A stretch of 46,300 nucleotides of DNA from Candidatus Gastranaerophilales bacterium (GCA_944323735.1 CALUTO010000015.1:1-46300), one strand, 5' to 3'; positions 17,449-26,590 are shown, counted from the stretch's first letter. A program made the numbers and translations. The notes: generated from the letters alone by a model not told the origin.

Positions 17449-17489
17449 GTATTGTACACTAAATAAAATATAATTAAAAGGAGAATGGA

Positions 17490-18572
17490 ATGTTAATAGA
17501 GGAATTGCTGGAAGAAGCCGTATCAAAAGGGGCAAGTGATATTCATATTTCATCAAATTTACCCCCTGTTTTTCGTATTGACGGCAATCTGGTCAGAACA
17601 AATCTTGCACCTCTTACATCTGATAACGTTGAAACACTTGTTTTTCCGATTTTGAACAATGAACAGAGAAGAAAACTTGAACAGGATTGGGAACTGGACA
17701 TGAGCTACGGCATTCATGGTATCGGCAGATTCAGGGTAAATATTTATAAAAACAGAGGCACTTTTGCTGCCGCTTTCAGAACAATTAATACAGAAGTTCC
17801 GTCTTTTGAATCTCTCGGGCTTCCTGATATTGTAAGAAAAATTACAGAAAAGCCAAGAGGTTTAATACTTGTCACAGGCCCTACCGGAAGCGGCAAATCA
17901 ACGACTCTCGCATCAATGATTGATTACATCAACGAAAACAGAAATGAACATATTTTAACAATTGAAGACCCGATAGAGTTTTTGCACAAATCCAAAAAAA
18001 GTGTCGTTCACCAGAGAGAACTCGGACAGGACACTCGTTCATTCTCTAATGCTTTAAGAGCCGCATTAAGAGAAGATCCGGACATAATTCTTGTCGGTGA
18101 GCTGCGTGACCTTGAAACCATTGCTCTTGCTATCACGGCTGCAGAAACAGGACACCTTGTTATGGGCACACTTCACACATCTTCAGCCAGCCAGACAGTT
18201 GACCGTATTGTTGACGTATTTCCTGAAGCACAGCAGCAGCAAATACGTATACAGCTTTCAAACAGTCTTGTTGCTGTATTTTCACAGACATTGCTTCAAA
18301 AAACAGAAAGAGACGGTACGAAAAAAGGTCGTGTAATGGCACAGGAAGTTCTGGTAGTCAATGGAGCAGTTGCGAACCTTATAAGAGAAGGAAAAACAGC
18401 TCAAATGTATTCTACAATACAAACCGGCTCGCAGTATGGTATGCAGACACTTGAAAGTGCGCTGGCTGACCTGTATCACAGAGGATTGATTACAGCTCAG
18501 GATGCTATTTCAAAATCCAGTCGTCCTGATGAACTAAAAAGAATGATAGGTTCACAGGCTAAGGTTTATTAG
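17490..18572 (+). CDS. pilT: Type IV pilus retraction ATPase PilT
   Basis: PilT is the hexameric cytoplasmic ATPase that depolymerises type IV pili for twitching motility and DNA uptake. The 360-residue product has the normal family length. Walker A is G-P-T-G-S-G-K-S-T (130-138). The Asp box region is T-I-E-D-P-I-E-F, Walker B is D-P-D-I-I-L-V-G-E-L-R-D (196-207), and the His box is H-L-V-M-G-T-L-H-T (222-230). The N-terminal A-S-D-I-H-I-S motif is typical. The gene is monocistronic, with a strong promoter and an AAAAGGAG ribosome binding site. Its 3' end overlaps the convergent matrixin-like gene by 14 bases. No other pilus gene is in the window. Confidence 0.96.
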   Translation: MLIEELLEEAVSKGASDIHISSNLPPVFRIDGNLVRTNLAPLTSDNVETLVFPILNNEQRRKLEQDWELDMSYGIHGIGRFRVNIYKNRGTFAAAFRTINTEVPSFESLGLPDIVRKITEKPRGLILVTGPTGSGKSTTLASMIDYINENRNEHILTIEDPIEFLHKSKKSVVHQRELGQDTRSFSNALRAALREDPDIILVGELRDLETIALAITAAETGHLVMGTLHTSSASQTVDRIVDVFPEAQQQQIRIQLSNSLVAVFSQTLLQKTERDGTKKGRVMAQEVLVVNGAVANLIREGKTAQMYSTIQTGSQYGMQTLESALADLYHRGLITAQDAISKSSRPDELKRMIGSQAKVY

Positions 18573-19371
18573 GCGGTTTTTTTCTGTTTTTCATGGACAT
18601 ATTCTTTTTGATATAGTCCTGAACCTCAGAGGATACCTGTATGTTTTGAAGTCCGATATTGTATTTTTTCAATTCGGCAATATTTTGCTGCTCCTCCAGC
18701 AAATCCTTTCCTTGCATTTTAATAGAATTTTTTACATTTTCAAATTCAGAAGGACTATTTTTTTTAGATAATTGGAATATAATATCATCAATATTGTTAG
18801 ATTGAATACCGTATTTTCCGGCTATTTCGTCCACAGTGCTTCCGTACGGAAGTTTATAGAGCCACTGTATAGAATATTTATCATTTTCTGAAAGGTTAAT
18901 TACACCGTATCTATGGGGAGTATACATAATATCGGAAGTATACGGGCTGTGACCGAGCCCGAGGGCATGTCCTATTTCATGTAAAATGGTATGATACACC
19001 TCATTTTCATCCTGATATCTGGCATGTATCGTTCCGTCTGAAAGCCCTATCTGAACTTCTGCAGAATATAGTCTGCCTGAATTATCAAAATTAAAATAGC
19101 AATGTCCGAGAGCCTGTCTGTCTATACGTTTCCAGTCCAGGTTCACCTGTGATTCCAGCAGTGTATTAACAATTGTAAATCTGACTCTGCCGTTACTTGC
19201 CCTCTCCCAGGCTTCAAGTGCCCTTTTTACTAATGACTGATATTTATATCCTTCATTTTGCGCTTTATAAAATCTGAACGGAGCAATATAAAACTTTAAT
19301 GGAAAACTGTTATCCATCCAGCGTATAAGTTTATTTTCTTTTACATTGCTTTGTAGATAAGTCCTTTGCAT
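18559..19371 (-). CDS. Matrixin-like zinc metalloprotease (metzincin)
   Basis: The 270-residue product has the metzincin zinc site H-E-I-G-H-A-L-G-L-G-H (H131, E132, H135, H141) and a Met-turn S-D-I-M-Y-T-P (M149). The upstream region A-W-E-R-A-S-N-G-R-V-R-F fits the matrixin fold. Unlike most bacterial matrixins it has no visible signal peptide. After the protease domain, Y-G-S-T-V-D-E-I-A-G-K-Y-G-I weakly resembles a LysM repeat, and the C-terminus is basic and helical. AGGAC precedes the ATG. It follows rseP by 18 bases on the same strand and is likely in the same transcript. It overlaps the end of pilT. Confidence 0.85.
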   Translation of the reverse strand: MQRTYLQSNVKENKLIRWMDNSFPLKFYIAPFRFYKAQNEGYKYQSLVKRALEAWERASNGRVRFTIVNTLLESQVNLDWKRIDRQALGHCYFNFDNSGRLYSAEVQIGLSDGTIHARYQDENEVYHTILHEIGHALGLGHSPYTSDIMYTPHRYGVINLSENDKYSIQWLYKLPYGSTVDEIAGKYGIQSNNIDDIIFQLSKKNSPSEFENVKNSIKMQGKDLLEEQQNIAELKKYNIGLQNIQVSSEVQDYIKKNMSMKNRKKPPNKP

Positions 19372-19389
19372 ATTAAGTCCTGCAGGATA

Positions 19390-20760
19390 TTAGATTTTTT
19401 TTGTAATTAGTGCGAAAATATCATTAAAAATAATCAAAAACATTAATATTAATAAGAAACTGAAGCCAATATTTCCTATTTTTTCAATAGTTTTTTCATC
19501 AAGCGGTTTTCCTTTTATTTTTTCAATTGTAAGGAATAAAAGATGCCCCCCGTCAAGAGCCGGTATAGGCAAAAGGTTAATTATAGCGAGGTTTAAGCTG
19601 ATTATTGCAGTCAAAAGAAGTCCTTTAAAAAGCCCCTGATGCTCTATCACGTCCCCGCCGAGCTTTGTTATGGCGACTATACCGTGTAAATCCTGCATAG
19701 GGATTTGTCCTGTAAACAGTTTTACAAGCCCTACTATCATAAGCTCGGTATTTGTCCAAACATAATCACAAGAAGCTGTAATTATTTTTCCGGGGGTTTT
19801 TGTCGGAATAAGAACTTCTGTGATTTTTTGCTGAATCCCGATTGTACCGTTTTCATCAGAATAAATGGGTTTCAGATTTATTTCCCGTCCATTTCTTATT
19901 ACAGTAAAATTCATTGGTCTTTTTGTATCAGAAAGTGCATAAGCAATATCAGAAAGACTCGTGGCACCGTCTGAGACAAATTCCTTTTTGCCCTGTATGG
20001 AGTCTCTTAGTTTTATTTGTTTTGTATCTAAAGTCAAAAGTTTTTCTTTATATTTACCCAGCCCCATAAGTACATCCTGTGAAAGATGAAGAGCTGGCTC
20101 ATCTTTTACAGCTGTCAACTGAATTTTTACACCTTTTTTCAGCGGCTCATTTTCTGATTTTATATTTGTATTTATTTTTTTAAGATTTTCCAGTGTTTCA
20201 GCATATGTCCCGGGTGATATTTTTCCGTCATACTTTTTGCTTAAAGCTGCATATTTGTTAACCTGATACGGCAGAGTGATAAGAGAACCGTTAATTTTGT
20301 ATATTTTATCTTCTTTTTGGAGTCCGGATTTATGAACAGCTGCATCTTTCGGTGCAATGATTTTTGCAATTTCTATATCATATTTTCCGGCAGGCAGCTT
20401 TTGCCATATTAAAGCAGTCAGCATAACAAGAAAAATTGCACATATAACATTAGCGACCACCCCTGCAGAAACAACTATAGCTTTTTGATAAACAGGTTTG
20501 TTTTGAAAACGCTCCGGTGAATCTTCGGGGAGTTCAGAATTTACGTCATCATCAGGGAAACTGACATACCCGCCCAGCAAAAGTGCATGTATCAAAAACT
20601 CTGTTTCTCCAATCTGTTTTCTGAACAGAACAGGACCGAACGGCAGCCCGAATCCGAATTTGTCTACTTTTATCTTAAAAGCTTTTGCAGCCATAAAATG
20701 TCCGAGCTCATGGATTAAAATAAGAAAACTGATAAGCAATATCATTATAATTATATTCAT
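19390..20760 (-). CDS. rseP: Site-2 intramembrane metalloprotease RseP/YluC family
   Basis: This family cleaves anti-sigma factors or remnant signal peptides within the membrane. The 456-residue product has the first transmembrane helix with H-E-L-G-H (H17, E18, H21) and a central periplasmic region with a PDZ-like segment. The second metal-ligand motif L-D-G-G-H lies near residue 400, followed by the last transmembrane helix. The ATG is preceded by AAAGAG. It is the only candidate in the window for processing the membrane-anchored anti-sigma-like protein at 4523-7201, but no linkage between them is shown. It is followed closely by the matrixin-like gene. Confidence 0.93.
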   Translation of the reverse strand: MNIIIMILLISFLILIHELGHFMAAKAFKIKVDKFGFGLPFGPVLFRKQIGETEFLIHALLLGGYVSFPDDDVNSELPEDSPERFQNKPVYQKAIVVSAGVVANVICAIFLVMLTALIWQKLPAGKYDIEIAKIIAPKDAAVHKSGLQKEDKIYKINGSLITLPYQVNKYAALSKKYDGKISPGTYAETLENLKKINTNIKSENEPLKKGVKIQLTAVKDEPALHLSQDVLMGLGKYKEKLLTLDTKQIKLRDSIQGKKEFVSDGATSLSDIAYALSDTKRPMNFTVIRNGREINLKPIYSDENGTIGIQQKITEVLIPTKTPGKIITASCDYVWTNTELMIVGLVKLFTGQIPMQDLHGIVAITKLGGDVIEHQGLFKGLLLTAIISLNLAIINLLPIPALDGGHLLFLTIEKIKGKPLDEKTIEKIGNIGFSFLLILMFLIIFNDIFALITKKI

Positions 20761-20827
20761 ACAGACTCTTTCTTTTTCTTTGTATCTCTCTATATTTTTT
20801 ATTTTAGCATGTAAGCTTAATTCATAC

Positions 20828-20839
20828 TATAATTATTAT
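20828..20839 (+). promoter_or_regulatory. -10 element placed for a leaderless comF transcript
   Basis: A consensus TATAAT at 20828-20833 ends 6 bases before the comF ATG, and no Shine-Dalgarno is present. The -35 region (near 20805) is weak. A start point at or next to the ATG is expected. Confidence 0.45.
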
Positions 20840-21514
20840 ATGCAAAGAATACTAAAACAATTATCCGGTTTGCTGGATTTTTTATACAAAAAGCGGTGCT
20901 ATTTTTGTCATTCATCAAAAGAAAACACAAAAATGTGCAATAAATGTTATGAAACAATAGAATTAAATCCACCCGCTCCAGTAATAAAAATTCTAGGAAA
21001 AGAGGTATACAGTGCATCTGTTTACACAAAAAACCTGCAGAAACTAATCAGAGCTATAAAATATCATAATCAGACAGAACTTGCATATTTTCAGGCAAAA
21101 ATAATGTATGACTACTGGCAGACACTCCCGATATCTGACGAAAAATTTGTAATTGTACCGGTTCCTCTTCACAAAAACAGACTAAAAGACAGAAAATATA
21201 ATCATATGGAGCTTGTTGCAAAAGAATTTTCAAAGCTAACCGGCTATGATTTGAATAACAGCTTAATTTACCGCATAAAAGAAACAAAACCACAGTACCG
21301 GCTGAGCATAAAAGAACGAGAAGAAAATTTAGAAGGTGCTTTTCTTGTAGACAAAACATCCTACGATGAAGAAAAATTGCTTATTATAGATGATATTCTT
21401 ACAACCGGGAGTACAATAAAAGCTATGTTTCAGGCATTTTTCAAAAAAGACATGCACAAAGTTACAGCATTTACAACAAGCTGCACCGAATCCCATATAA
21501 TCAAAATGAAATAA
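20840..21514 (+). CDS. comF: ComF-family phosphoribosyltransferase-like protein
   Basis: ComF proteins are needed for DNA uptake or later processing in naturally competent bacteria. The 224-residue product has an N-terminal zinc site C-Y-F-C ... C-N-K-C (residues about 20-41). A helical segment follows with I-R-A-I-K-Y-H. The PRTase part holds V-P-V-P-L-H-K-N-R-x-K-x-R-x-Y-N-H and the PRPP loop I-I-D-D-I-L-T-T-G-S-T. I started at the ATG at 20840; an upstream in-frame ATG at 20660 would add 60 hydrophobic residues and overlap the start of rseP. With pilT it suggests competence. It is followed by a second gene whose product carries a PRTase-like domain. Confidence 0.9.
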   Translation: MQRILKQLSGLLDFLYKKRCYFCHSSKENTKMCNKCYETIELNPPAPVIKILGKEVYSASVYTKNLQKLIRAIKYHNQTELAYFQAKIMYDYWQTLPISDEKFVIVPVPLHKNRLKDRKYNHMELVAKEFSKLTGYDLNNSLIYRIKETKPQYRLSIKEREENLEGAFLVDKTSYDEEKLLIIDDILTTGSTIKAMFQAFFKKDMHKVTAFTTSCTESHIIKMK

Positions 21515-21645
21515 AGTCAAAAAGTCAAAATGAGATGAGTTTGTTCTATTGAAAATCAAAACTAAGCCAAAAAATTTCACGGGCAAAAAAAATTTTGTTC
21601 ATACCTTCAATATATTAGATATAAAACAGGAACAAATTTTTATTT

Positions 21646-24015
21646 ATGGAAATAAAGACTCAATATACCTTATACAAACAAAAATCTCTTCCATTCAAAT
21701 CCAGCGGTGTAAAAAATATGGCGCAGTGGGCCGGCAGTTTTGAACAATGGCAGAAAGGTGATGATGACAGATTTATACGCACCGTTAAACAACCCTGCTA
21801 TACAGATTTAGACCACGCACTTAAAAAACTTGTGTTCGCAAGCACACCTGACGAAAAACACAATATATTAAACAAATTTCTTGAACTGCCGGGATATCTT
21901 CCGGAAAATCTCATTAAAATAAGCAGACACAAAACAGGCGAGCTCAATTATCTGCAAAAGCTGGCAGGAGAAAGCGATATGCTCGGACATTTACGCATAC
22001 CTGCACATTTGATTGACTTATATTCTGATATTCCGATAGAGGACATTGAAAAAGTTGAAACAATTTTACTGTCAAAAAACGACCTCGGTTTATGGAATTA
22101 CGAACCCGAATATATAACAGAGCTGATAAAATTAGATGAAAATCAGCTTTATACTTTTAATAAACTGGCAAAAGCGCATGTTGAAGCAAAAAATATTGCA
22201 GGCATTATAAAAAACAGAAATTTGAACTGGACAAAAACAATTGAAAAAGCCGAAAGTTTGAACAGACTCTACGGAGAAGATTTAAGAGAAATTTCGTTCT
22301 ACAGCAACACAAAAGGAGAAAATTTTATCAGTGCCGACATACAACTCCCCCATAGAGATGACAAACCTGACTGGCTTAATTTTAAAAGAATTACCGCAAA
22401 ACTGGATGATGACACAAACCCTTTTCACTTCAACAATTCAAGCCCGAATATTAAAGAAAATGTAGAAAATATTTATCAAACAATCCAAAAGCAGCTGTAT
22501 GTTTTTACAGAAAAAGATTTAGATAAAATATTAGAAAATATAAAAACAGAAATACCAAATGTAAGTGAACAGGAAATATTACAGGTTATGCAGCGTCTCA
22601 CAGCATTTGCAAATTATCCGTCGCTGAAAACTCTTGCTTCTTTGCTTGAGAAACATAATATAATCGGCTTTGTTGATGAAGGTGTACCGAATATCTATTT
22701 TAAATATTTTAACCATAACAAACAAATCCTGCCGCTTAAATCTGACGATAACGGGAAATTTGCATACATAGTAACAAAATATACACTCAATAATCCTGAG
22801 GAAAATGAAAAAATCAAAAAATATATAAAAGACAAAAATGTTATTTTTATAAATCTTGACGGCTGGTCTGACGGTGTAAACCTTTTCTCTGATGACAAAA
22901 AGCTTGAAGAATTAACAAAAAGAACACTGGTTAAAGCCAAACTGATAAATAAAAATAATCCGGATATGACTTTTGATGAGTCAATAAGCGAGGTTTTAAA
23001 CAAAGAAATAATAGAAAAAATGAAAAAAATCGGAACCGGAGTCACTACTGTTCGGATAAAAAATCCGCCTTTAAAAAGTATGATAACAGAACAAATGAAA
23101 CCGTATATGCCGTCTAAAAATTTAATAAAATCAACTATTGAATCCGTTTCAAATTATTATACAAAAAAGGACAAATCTTTCTCTGACCTGTGCGAAAGAA
23201 TATCAAAGTATTACGCAGAAAACATCAATGCATACTCAAAACAGAGTATAATAGAAAGCCTCAAAGTTTTACACAGCAAAATAAATGATTATTTGAGAAA
23301 AAATAATCTGCAGGAAAACAATGTATATATAGCAATGCCGGATACTGACGGTGTTCATAAATCATTTGAAATTATTACAAAAATGTACACTGATTTATTC
23401 AGGGTGCCGGAAGAAAAAATTATAAAAATCAGCGACATATCAGATATTGAGCAATATCCTGAAAATTCGGTTTTTGTTATACCTGATGATGTGGTTGCAA
23501 GCGGTAAATCAATACTAATGACAGGCGAATATATGTTCAATGCCTTTGATTTGCCGGAGGATAAGCATATACTTTTTGCACCCTTAACCGCATCGAATAA
23601 CGGGATAAAATATATAAAAGACTTTATAAAAGAAAACGAAAGAGAAAATATAGACGATATTATTTTTGCATGCTCAAAAGACTACAAAGATATAAAAAAA
23701 GTTTTTACTAATTCTGAAAAAAAATCAAATAAACATGTCTCTGATGCTTTTGGAGAAGAGGGATACGGGAAAAACGGGATGTGTACAGTTTTTCCGTATA
23801 TGGATCCTGACAACAACTCATCACTCGCAGGATATATAACAAAATTCTTTGTTCCTGACACCAGCTGTCTGAAAAGCAAAACAGAGCTTATTCCGGTAAT
23901 AGAAGAAAAAACCTATATATATGATATTTTCGGAATAAACAATGAAGCATCGGAAAATTATCCCAATAAAATCAACAATATTCTATCTGCAATAAAAAAC
24001 CTGATAAAAAAATAA
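21646..24015 (+). CDS. Large protein with C-terminal phosphoribosyltransferase-like domain, unknown
   Basis: The product is 789 residues, cytoplasmic by appearance and mostly helical. The N-terminus holds the short motif L-P-F-K-S-S-G (residues 15-21). Residues 25-540 give no recognisable domain. They are asparagine- and lysine-rich, with F-I-N-L-D-G-W-S-D-G near 405. The last third has A-M-P-D-T-D-G and then V-I-P-D-D-V-V-A-S-G-K-S near residue 615, which fits the PRPP-binding loop D-D-V-V-x-T/S-G-K-S/T of type I phosphoribosyltransferases. No typical substrate-specific hood is recognised. The ribosome binding site is weak (AGGA, 14 bases from the ATG). It lies 131 bases downstream of comF. 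An overlapping small frame starting at a TTG (21549) is considered spurious. Confidence 0.75.
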   Translation: MEIKTQYTLYKQKSLPFKSSGVKNMAQWAGSFEQWQKGDDDRFIRTVKQPCYTDLDHALKKLVFASTPDEKHNILNKFLELPGYLPENLIKISRHKTGELNYLQKLAGESDMLGHLRIPAHLIDLYSDIPIEDIEKVETILLSKNDLGLWNYEPEYITELIKLDENQLYTFNKLAKAHVEAKNIAGIIKNRNLNWTKTIEKAESLNRLYGEDLREISFYSNTKGENFISADIQLPHRDDKPDWLNFKRITAKLDDDTNPFHFNNSSPNIKENVENIYQTIQKQLYVFTEKDLDKILENIKTEIPNVSEQEILQVMQRLTAFANYPSLKTLASLLEKHNIIGFVDEGVPNIYFKYFNHNKQILPLKSDDNGKFAYIVTKYTLNNPEENEKIKKYIKDKNVIFINLDGWSDGVNLFSDDKKLEELTKRTLVKAKLINKNNPDMTFDESISEVLNKEIIEKMKKIGTGVTTVRIKNPPLKSMITEQMKPYMPSKNLIKSTIESVSNYYTKKDKSFSDLCERISKYYAENINAYSKQSIIESLKVLHSKINDYLRKNNLQENNVYIAMPDTDGVHKSFEIITKMYTDLFRVPEEKIIKISDISDIEQYPENSVFVIPDDVVASGKSILMTGEYMFNAFDLPEDKHILFAPLTASNNGIKYIKDFIKENERENIDDIIFACSKDYKDIKKVFTNSEKKSNKHVSDAFGEEGYGKNGMCTVFPYMDPDNNSSLAGYITKFFVPDTSCLKSKTELIPVIEEKTYIYDIFGINNEASENYPNKINNILSAIKNLIKK

Positions 24016-24040
24016 TTTTAAAAAATTACCTGCATGTGTC

Positions 24041-24068
24041 TTTGAATATTTTGCAAAGCTATTATAAT
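24041..24068 (+). promoter_or_regulatory. Probable hcp promoter
   Basis: TTTGAA at 24041-24046 and a consensus TATAAT at 24063-24068 are separated by 16 bases. A start near 24075 would give a leader of about 20 bases containing the CAGGAG ribosome binding site. No obvious regulator dyad is seen. Confidence 0.5.
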
Positions 24069-24096
24069 ATTAAACAAATTACACAGGAGAAAAAAT

Positions 24097-25641
24097 ATGA
24101 ATATGTTTTGTTTTCAGTGCGAACAGACCGCCGGACAAAAAGGCTGCACAGTAACCGGTGTTTGCGGTAAAAATGCAGACACAGCAAACCTGCAGGACAG
24201 CTTAACCAATGCTCTTATAGAACTTGCAAACTGCGGTGACAAAAATGAAGAAAATACGGAATTACTTATTGACGGACTGTTTACAACCGTAACAAATGTC
24301 AATTTTGACAATACTTCAATCTCTGATTTAATTTCAAAAGTGAAAAATAATATCCGCTGCGCCGGCTCTTTTGATATAAATTCAGTCTGGAATACAGATG
24401 AAGATACAAGAAGTTTAAAATCTCTTATTCTTTTCGGACTGAAAGGGACAGCAGCCTATGCTCACCACGCCAGAATACTCGGATATAAAGATGAAACGGT
24501 GGACAATTTCTTTTATGAAGCACTGCAGGCGATTTCAAAAAATCTTAAAACAGATGAACTTTTAGACCTTGTTCTAAAAACCGGCGGGGTAAATCTAAAA
24601 TGTATGCAGCTTCTGGATAAAGCCAACACAGAAACATACGGTCATCCCGTACCGGTAAAGGTTACATCTAACATTGAACCCGGACCGTTTATTGTAGTCA
24701 CGGGACATGACTTAAAAGATTTGGAACTATTGCTGGAGCAAACAAAAGACAGGGGTATAAATATATACACGCACGGTGAAATGCTACCCTGCCATGCATA
24801 TCCGGAACTAAAAAAATATCCGCACCTGAAGGGAAATTTCGGAACAGCATGGCAAAACCAGCAAAAAGAATTTGCAAACCTGCCCGCCCCAATTCTTTTT
24901 ACAACCAATTGTATAATGCCGGTAAAAGATGACTACAAAGACCGTGTATTTACCACATCCGTGGTTTATTATCCTGAAATACCACACATAGAAAAAGACA
25001 AAGACGGACATAAAGATTTTACACCGGTTATTGAAAAATCACTTGAACTCGGAGGATACAACGAGGAACAGAAAATGACAGGGATAAACGGCGGAGATAC
25101 AATGACAGCCGGCTTCGGACACAACACTGTTCTGTCACTCGCTGACAAAGTAATAGACGCAGTAAAATCAGGAGACTTAAAACACATTTTTCTTGTAGGG
25201 GGCTGCGATGGGGCAAAACCGGGAAGGAATTATTACACGGAATTTGTTAAACTGACTCCTGAGAATACTATAGTGCTTACTCTTGCCTGCGGAAAATTCA
25301 GATTTAATGATATGGATTTAGGAGAAATAAACGGTATTCCCAGACTTCTTGATATGGGACAGTGCAATGATGCATTCTCCGCTGTAAAAGTCGCTCTGGA
25401 GCTATCCAAAGCATTTAATTGCAGCGTAAACGAGCTGCCGCTCTCGCTTGTTCTCTCATGGTATGAACAAAAAGCTGTATGTATACTTTTAACACTTTTG
25501 TATCTGGGCATAGAAAATATCCGATTAGGACCGACCTTGCCGGCGTTTGTTTCAGAAAATGTTTTGAATATTCTTGTTGAAAAATACAAAATAAAACCGA
25601 TTTCCACACCGGAAGCAGATTTAAAAGAAATTCTCGGATAA
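24097..25641 (+). CDS. hcp: Hydroxylamine reductase / hybrid-cluster protein
   Basis: Hcp contains a cubane cluster and an Fe-S-O hybrid cluster and reduces hydroxylamine or NO, protecting anaerobes against nitrosative stress. The 514-residue product begins with C-F-Q-C-E-Q-T-A-G-Q-K-G-C-T-V-T-G-V-C, giving cysteines 5, 8, 17 and 23 (spacing 2-8-5), as in the strict-anaerobe type. Hybrid-cluster regions are visible as G-E-M-L-P-C-H-A-Y-P, F-T-T-N-C-I-M-P, G-G-C-D-G and L-A-C-G-K-F-R. CAGGAG precedes the ATG. No hcr reductase gene is adjacent, which suits the anaerobe type. It has its own promoter and terminator. Confidence 0.95.
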   Translation: MNMFCFQCEQTAGQKGCTVTGVCGKNADTANLQDSLTNALIELANCGDKNEENTELLIDGLFTTVTNVNFDNTSISDLISKVKNNIRCAGSFDINSVWNTDEDTRSLKSLILFGLKGTAAYAHHARILGYKDETVDNFFYEALQAISKNLKTDELLDLVLKTGGVNLKCMQLLDKANTETYGHPVPVKVTSNIEPGPFIVVTGHDLKDLELLLEQTKDRGINIYTHGEMLPCHAYPELKKYPHLKGNFGTAWQNQQKEFANLPAPILFTTNCIMPVKDDYKDRVFTTSVVYYPEIPHIEKDKDGHKDFTPVIEKSLELGGYNEEQKMTGINGGDTMTAGFGHNTVLSLADKVIDAVKSGDLKHIFLVGGCDGAKPGRNYYTEFVKLTPENTIVLTLACGKFRFNDMDLGEINGIPRLLDMGQCNDAFSAVKVALELSKAFNCSVNELPLSLVLSWYEQKAVCILLTLLYLGIENIRLGPTLPAFVSENVLNILVEKYKIKPISTPEADLKEILG

Positions 25642-25642
25642 G

Positions 25643-25671
25643 AAAAGAGGATGGTGCTCCCATCCTCTTTT
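25643..25671. terminator. Terminator shared by convergent hcp and cupin genes
   Basis: A perfect 11-bp stem (AAAAGAGGATG with CATCCTCTTTT) and 7-base loop start at the hcp stop codon. A-runs and T-runs at the ends allow function in both directions. Confidence 0.88.
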
Positions 25672-25690
25672 AACTTTATACAGATTATAT

Positions 25691-26164
25691 TTATTTAATC
25701 TGATTGTATTCACTGTCAGTAACAGGATTAAGCCATGTCGTTTCGTTGTCGGGGAGATTCGGTTCTATTGATATATGAGCAAACATAGAATCCGGAGCAG
25801 CACCGTGCCAGTGTTCAACTTCCGGAGGAATTTTCACAACATCTCCTTTTTTCAAAATTTGAATTTCTTTACCCTTTTCCTGATAACGCCCGTTTCCTGC
25901 TGTCACAAGTAAAATTTGACCGCCTGAATGTTTGTGCCAGTTTGTTCTTGCACCGGGGTAAAATGTCACATTGCAGATTGAAGAATTCCAGACATTATCC
26001 TTTGCTACCAGTCTGTGTAAATGTGTTGTGCCTGTAAAGAATTCGTTGTAGGGATTTATTTCCCCCTTAGCAAACGGCTGTTCCAATTCAGAATTTGCCA
26101 TAACTGCCGCACCTCCTAAAAGCATTACTGCACTTAACAAAAAACTAAAAAAAATCTTTTTCAT
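25691..26164 (-). CDS. Secreted cupin-domain protein
   Basis: The 157-residue product starts at the ATG at 26162-26164, 5 bases after GAGGT. An upstream in-frame TTG overlaps this Shine-Dalgarno and is rejected. A signal peptide is clear: M-K-K-I, a hydrophobic core, and a probable cleavage after V-M-A. The cupin motifs are G-A-R-T-N-W-H-K-H-S-G-G-Q with a metal-binding histidine pair, then P-P-E-V-E-H-W-H-G-A near residue 125. The closest known relatives are mandelonitrile-lyase-like and carboxymuconolactone-decarboxylase-associated cupins, but the substrate is unknown. It is placed in the periplasm or outside the cell. Confidence 0.88.
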   Translation of the reverse strand: MKKIFFSFLLSAVMLLGGAAVMANSELEQPFAKGEINPYNEFFTGTTHLHRLVAKDNVWNSSICNVTFYPGARTNWHKHSGGQILLVTAGNGRYQEKGKEIQILKKGDVVKIPPEVEHWHGAAPDSMFAHISIEPNLPDNETTWLNPVTDSEYNQIK

Positions 26165-26270
26165 AGTATACCTCAATTCTGTACAATAGATATTATAAAT
26201 ATTTAGAGCAGCTCTCAGTCAAGAGAGATATTCCCGAAAAAAATATTGAATGCCCGACCAGAAAATAGTG

Positions 26271-26279
26271 TGATATAAT
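26271..26279 (+). promoter_or_regulatory. Extended -10 promoter of the parvulin operon
   Basis: TGATATAAT is an extended -10 element (TG, one base, TATAAT). The expected start is about 26286, some 23 bases before the parvulin ATG, with GGAG in between. No good -35 is visible at the usual distance, which is common for extended -10 promoters. Confidence 0.55.
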
Positions 26280-26308
26280 AATTTTTGTTAGAAAGAATGG
26301 AGATTATT

Positions 26309-26590
26309 ATGTCAACAGTGAGAGCAAGCCATCTTCTTGTCAGTACAGAAGAAGAAGCTAAAAAACTAAAACAGGAAATTGAACAGGGCAAACCGTTCGC
26401 AGAAGCAGCAAAAGAAGTTTCTCTCTGCCCGTCCGGACAGGAAGGCGGAGACCTCGGGTATTTCGGAAAAGGTATGATGGTTAAAGAATTTGAAGATGCC
26501 GCATTCTCTATGAAAATCGGTGAGATTTCCGACCCGATAAAAACACAGTTCGGATGGCATTTAATTCAGCTTACAGACAGAAAAGACTAA
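26309..26590 (+). CDS. Single-domain parvulin peptidyl-prolyl isomerase
   Basis: The 93-residue product is a minimal rotamase like PpiC. It contains A-S-H-L-L-V near the start, F-A-E-A-A-K-E-V-S-x-C-P-S-G, G-G-D-L-G-Y-F-G-K-G-M-M-V-x-x-F-E, and F-G-W-H-L-I near the end. It catalyses cis-trans isomerisation of Xaa-Pro bonds. It has no signal peptide, so it is cytoplasmic. The ATG at 26309 has GGAG 7 bases upstream; an in-frame TTG at 26285 falls on the expected transcription start and is rejected. The stop codon overlaps the next start (TAATG), indicating translational coupling to the aminopeptidase gene, whose product acts on the same type of bond. Confidence 0.93.
   Translation: MSTVRASHLLVSTEEEAKKLKQEIEQGKPFAEAAKEVSLCPSGQEGGDLGYFGKGMMVKEFEDAAFSMKIGEISDPIKTQFGWHLIQLTDRKD

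Noticed and set aside
20660-20839. N-terminal extension of comF with a hydrophobic segment
   Set aside because: It would overlap the start of rseP on the other strand, a TATAAT sits just before the internal ATG, and ComF proteins start near the zinc site.
21549-21743. Small frame from a TTG overlapping the PRTase-like gene
   Set aside because: It overlaps the larger gene in another frame, has no ribosome binding site and no motif.
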